Assembly (NCBI GenBank): GCA_032718565.1
Contig: JAVGVS010000011.1
Location: forward strand, 2,813,123 to 2,877,122
From: Distichodus sexfasciatus
Lineage: Eukaryota > Chordata > Actinopteri > Characiformes > Distichodontidae
Length of the DNA: 64,000 bases
Direction: 5' to 3'
Positions 61,501 through 64,000 of the stretch are shown here, piece after piece (the first letter of the stretch is position 1; each line of letters opens with the position of its first letter). The notes below the pieces were generated by a model. It was not told the DNA's origin. It saw only the letters and a program-made list of their open reading frames with translations, and did no database searches. The position numbers and the translations under genes are program-made.

Positions 61501-63018
61501 ACCTTGAGAGGTGTCGATGACGACCTCCACTTGTCTGAATATTCCCAGACGCAGAAGCTTCTGCCTGGCATCATGAGACTTCTTCATCACCTGGAGCATC
61601 AACACAACATACACAACTCTTACCCGTGTGCTCACACACCATTACATTCATGCTCTAATCTGTTCTAAAACTGTTCTTAAGAGTCTCTTTAATGAATTTC
61701 TAACACTCACCTCGATCAAGTTCTTGGCTTGGAAAACACCTGCAATTTCATACGTTAAGATGTCCTCTTTTGTTCTTCCTAGGCCATCTATATGCACATG
61801 CTGAACTACAACCTACAGAATTAGAGAATCAACATTATCTTTTAATAATATATGAATTACCAAAGAATAATCAGAAGGTATTAAGCAGTCTCACATCTTT
61901 ATTTTCAAGAACTTCCTGTTGGGGCTCATGCTCTGGTTCAGCCAGGTCCAAGTCATCTGCTTGCATCCCTAGTTCAGGCCCTTGCATAGGGAGGGGGTCC
62001 AAACTCTAAAGAGGAAAAGTGTAGAATTATATATGTTATGACTGCTCCTTGTGAACAAATATTTATATGTGATACTACTGTACTAGAATTACATGCCAAA
62101 TCATTTTTATTTTATAATATGTAAACATTTACTTCTGTCATAGGTGCTGCTTTTGTACTGTGGATACACCAATACATTAAATGTACATTTATATACAGTG
62201 AATAAAATTAGTTATAATAGGCAGTTATAATAGGCACAGTAAATTTATTTAAAGTGACTGCAAATTATTTCCTAAACAGTATGTAAATACGTTTAAATAT
62301 ATAGTCTTGGAACCAACCAAGCAATATCTGGAATCAAATTTCCATGAATATCAGATCTGCCCCAACCAAAACCAGTTTAAGAAAGGAGATTATGTTAAGA
62401 TTATTTTATTCAGACTCTACTGACTACTTTTATCTTAGCAGCATTTGCACTTTCACATGAATTCTTCTACTTTATCATCTTTTCTCCTAAATAATCTTCT
62501 GTTTTTTAATTGTGACCTTTTTATGCTGCTTCACGGACAAGTTTACATTTATAAGAAGGCCACCAACACCCCTGCTGGTGGTTTTATGGATGATGATGAT
62601 AATAATAACACCAAAGCTGGGTGGTGTGGCGGTAAAGTCTGAGTGGCTTAAACTTTTATTAATAACAAACATTGTGGTTTTGAATCCTAGCTGAGACAAT
62701 ACAACTAAAAATTTAAATGCTGCAATCACTCGCTGCAATCACGCCCTTAAGCCCAAGTTGTTCCAGCTAGACCGTCCCTGTTTTATTTTAAATGCAAGTA
62801 GCGGTGGCAGATTTAAAAGCAACACAATATATGTAATTAATTTAATTTACTTAAATAAATTAAATTTAAGTGACAGACAGTAAACCAGACACACTGTTAG
62901 AAACTCAATAGGCACTGAACTTGGAGGAGCTGTGCAGTACAGCTCAGAGGTCATCGCCTAAGCTTCTGTGTTAATAATATAAAAAACAGCCACTCACTCT
63001 GGCGTGCACGGTCCCCAT
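55556..63018 (-). CDS. samm50: samm50: sorting and assembly machinery beta-barrel, mitochondrial outer membrane
   Basis: Fifteen coding exons: 62998-63018, 61895-62005, 61711-61812, 61503-61590, 61085-61191, 60723-60853, 60544-60631, 60244-60372, 60082-60153, 59907-59993, 58788-58858, 57804-57871, 56686-56832, 56244-56385 and 55556-55601. They give 469 aa, the length of the human protein. SAMM50 is the Omp85-family core of the SAM complex that inserts barrel proteins such as VDAC and TOM40, and it contacts MICOS. Visible: N-terminal MGTVHARSLDPLP, a POTRA domain at about 45-125 (VVVQHVHIDGLGRTKEDIL), then the barrel. The barrel carries the Omp85 signature GGPTSVRGF at 340-348 (VRGF at 345-348) and the C-terminal strand QFGAGIRFL ending in an aromatic-hydrophobic pair. 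The ATG at 63018 is chosen because it gives the exact family N terminus. Confidence 0.97.
57295..57355. repeat. Two-copy tandem duplication, about 32 bp unit
   Basis: 'gatgaaaagttctagctaaa' plus 'agggggttagcat' is followed at once by 'gatgaaaagaacttgctaaa' plus 'agggggtta'. It is within a samm50 intron. Just upstream (57045-57075) a 17-bp 'ctggccgattatcagt' unit is also duplicated. Confidence 0.8.
58138..58345 (-). repeat. tRNA-derived SINE family B, near-complete copy
   Basis: On the minus strand it reads 'gggcagttggtagcgtagcg', then 'accactgaggtactcatgag', 'caaggtaccgtccccgggca', 'taaatgcagaggtcacattt' and 'attgtggtgcactgtgtgct', ending 'acaatgacaaataatcactc'. This is the best reference copy of the family in the window. 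Confidence 0.85.
59109..59605. mobile_element. Non-autonomous hAT-like element, about 500 bp
   Basis: The left end is 'ctagggctggacgattctgg' and the right end is 'gataaatcgcacagccccag', imperfect inverted repeats of the GGGCTGTGCGATT type. CTGTACTA occurs at both borders, though the exact boundary is ambiguous. Subterminal 'gtgaatcacgat' and 'gattgcacacacgtgtgaat' motifs recur. It has no transposase frame and lies in a samm50 intron. Confidence 0.65.
62620..62790 (+). repeat. Possible degenerate SINE in samm50 intron 1
   Basis: 'ggtgtggcggtaaagtctga' and a box B-like 'ggttttgaatcctag' are followed by 'acgcccttaagcccaagttg', which resembles the body of family A. The copy is interrupted and weak. 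Confidence 0.4.
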
Positions 63019-64000
63019 CGCTATACGAGTTTTTGTTTTTTACATTCAAACGTCGATAAAACTCAATAACTGTTCAAATCCGCTGAGGGGAAACTCTACA
63101 GCCACTTAATAACACACCAACTAACGTCAGCCATTCAGCAGGAGACCGCCATGACACCTCTAAACCCCGCCTCTTCCTGCCGGACCTCGCGCTTGCGTCA
63201 TGGCGCTGCTTTATAATTTACATATGTTTTTTTATTGCAATCTGTTAGTGTGCAATTTTCCCCACAAATGTTTATTATTAAGACAACTTCTTAAAAAAAT
63301 CTTGTCATTTTAATATCGCCGAAATAAGTCAATACAATACAAAAAGTTTCAGCTCAATGAATAATTTCAGGAGAAGATGCGCTCATTGAAAGAGGACAAG
63401 CATTTTCAAACGACTACAATAAAGAATTCGGGAAAACAGCAATAAAAATGATAATATCTATTAAACATTGTTTCTCCTAAAGTGAAAACTGAGACGCTTA
63501 ATTAAGGCTAAATGTAGGTCCTGTCATCTATACCTCGAAATACGTTTTATAGAAAGATTTTTAAAAGAATAAATACATTTTTGTTTTATTTAATCGAAAT
63601 CTGTTCTGACGGACCGCGTGCGCGTCTGTCTCTATGACAACGCGCTCCGCCACTGCTTAGTTACAGTGTAAACGAGCTGAGCTACATATTAACTTCTTGC
63701 GTTCAAGCTGGAAAACTAATGAACTAAAAATCGGCCGTGAGAAAAAGAATTCACCGGTATTGACCTTCCTTAACCTGGGTGAGCCTTTCAGCATTTCACC
63801 TTCGTATGGCTAAAGTACTTTTATTAGAAAACAACTGTATAGCAATAACGTAGTTTTTCAATAGGCACTACTGAGTTTGTATTATACTATAACTGTTTCA
63901 CTAATTGAACTGGTATATTGGTAAACATTGCCATGAAAGGTTAAAAATGAAAAATAAATCAATCAGATACATTGAAATAAACCAACACATGTCTTTCTAC
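63019..64000. other. samm50 upstream region and right window edge
   Basis: 63019-63210 is a GC-richer samm50 leader and promoter. A second CpG-containing patch lies at 63605-63660 ('gaccgcgtgcgcgtctgtct', 'gacaacgcgctccgcc'), followed by a possible splice donor 'aacctgggtgagcc' at about 63771. This could be the promoter and first exon of a plus-strand gene beyond the window. No coding sequence is seen. Confidence 0.3.

Noticed and set aside
1..64000. CRISPR arrays, bacterial operons, phage or insertion sequences
   Set aside because: The window is intron-bearing vertebrate nuclear DNA. The repeats are microsatellites, SINEs and eukaryotic DNA transposons, with no spacer-repeat regularity.

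Overview
The window is nuclear DNA from a ray-finned (teleost) fish. The genes are intron-rich vertebrate genes, and the spacers carry tRNA-derived SINEs of the DANA/V-SINE type, hAT-like miniature transposons and many microsatellites. The species cannot be fixed from the sequence; the repeat content would suit an otophysan fish (inference).

Five multi-exon genes lie on the minus strand, left to right: samtor/bmt2 (52-4309, SAM sensor of mTORC1), ppp1r3a (7377-12879, glycogen-targeting subunit of protein phosphatase 1), an ahcyl2-like gene (14818-21850, AHCY-like/IRBIT family), cacna2d4 (24651-53719, calcium-channel alpha-2/delta-4 subunit) and samm50 (55556-63018, mitochondrial SAM-complex barrel). 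I rebuilt each by hand from splice sites, reading frame and family similarity. All five close in frame, giving 387, 1410, 574, 1107 and 469 codons. Two plus-strand genes are nested inside them: a claudin (18089-18703) within an ahcyl2-like intron, and lrtm2 (31474-34717) within a cacna2d4 intron. The lrtm2-in-cacna2d4 arrangement also exists in mammals.

The strongest unusual signal is near the 3' end of cacna2d4. The intron at 25038-25603 has no usable GT-AG pair that keeps the conserved protein. It has an ATATCCTC donor, a CCTTAAC branch site and a terminal AC, so it looks like a minor-spliceosome (U12) AT-AC intron. Reading into it gives a stop codon overlapping AATAAA, which would remove the GPI-anchor exon.

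The spacers (4310-7376, 12880-14817, 21851-24650, 53720-55555, 63019-64000) hold repeats, mobile-element remnants and promoter-like DNA, but no other convincing protein gene. Synteny is composite by human standards: samtor and ppp1r3a match 7q31, ahcyl2 7q32, cacna2d4/lrtm2 12p13 and samm50 22q13. GPR85, which lies between BMT2 and PPP1R3A in human, is absent.
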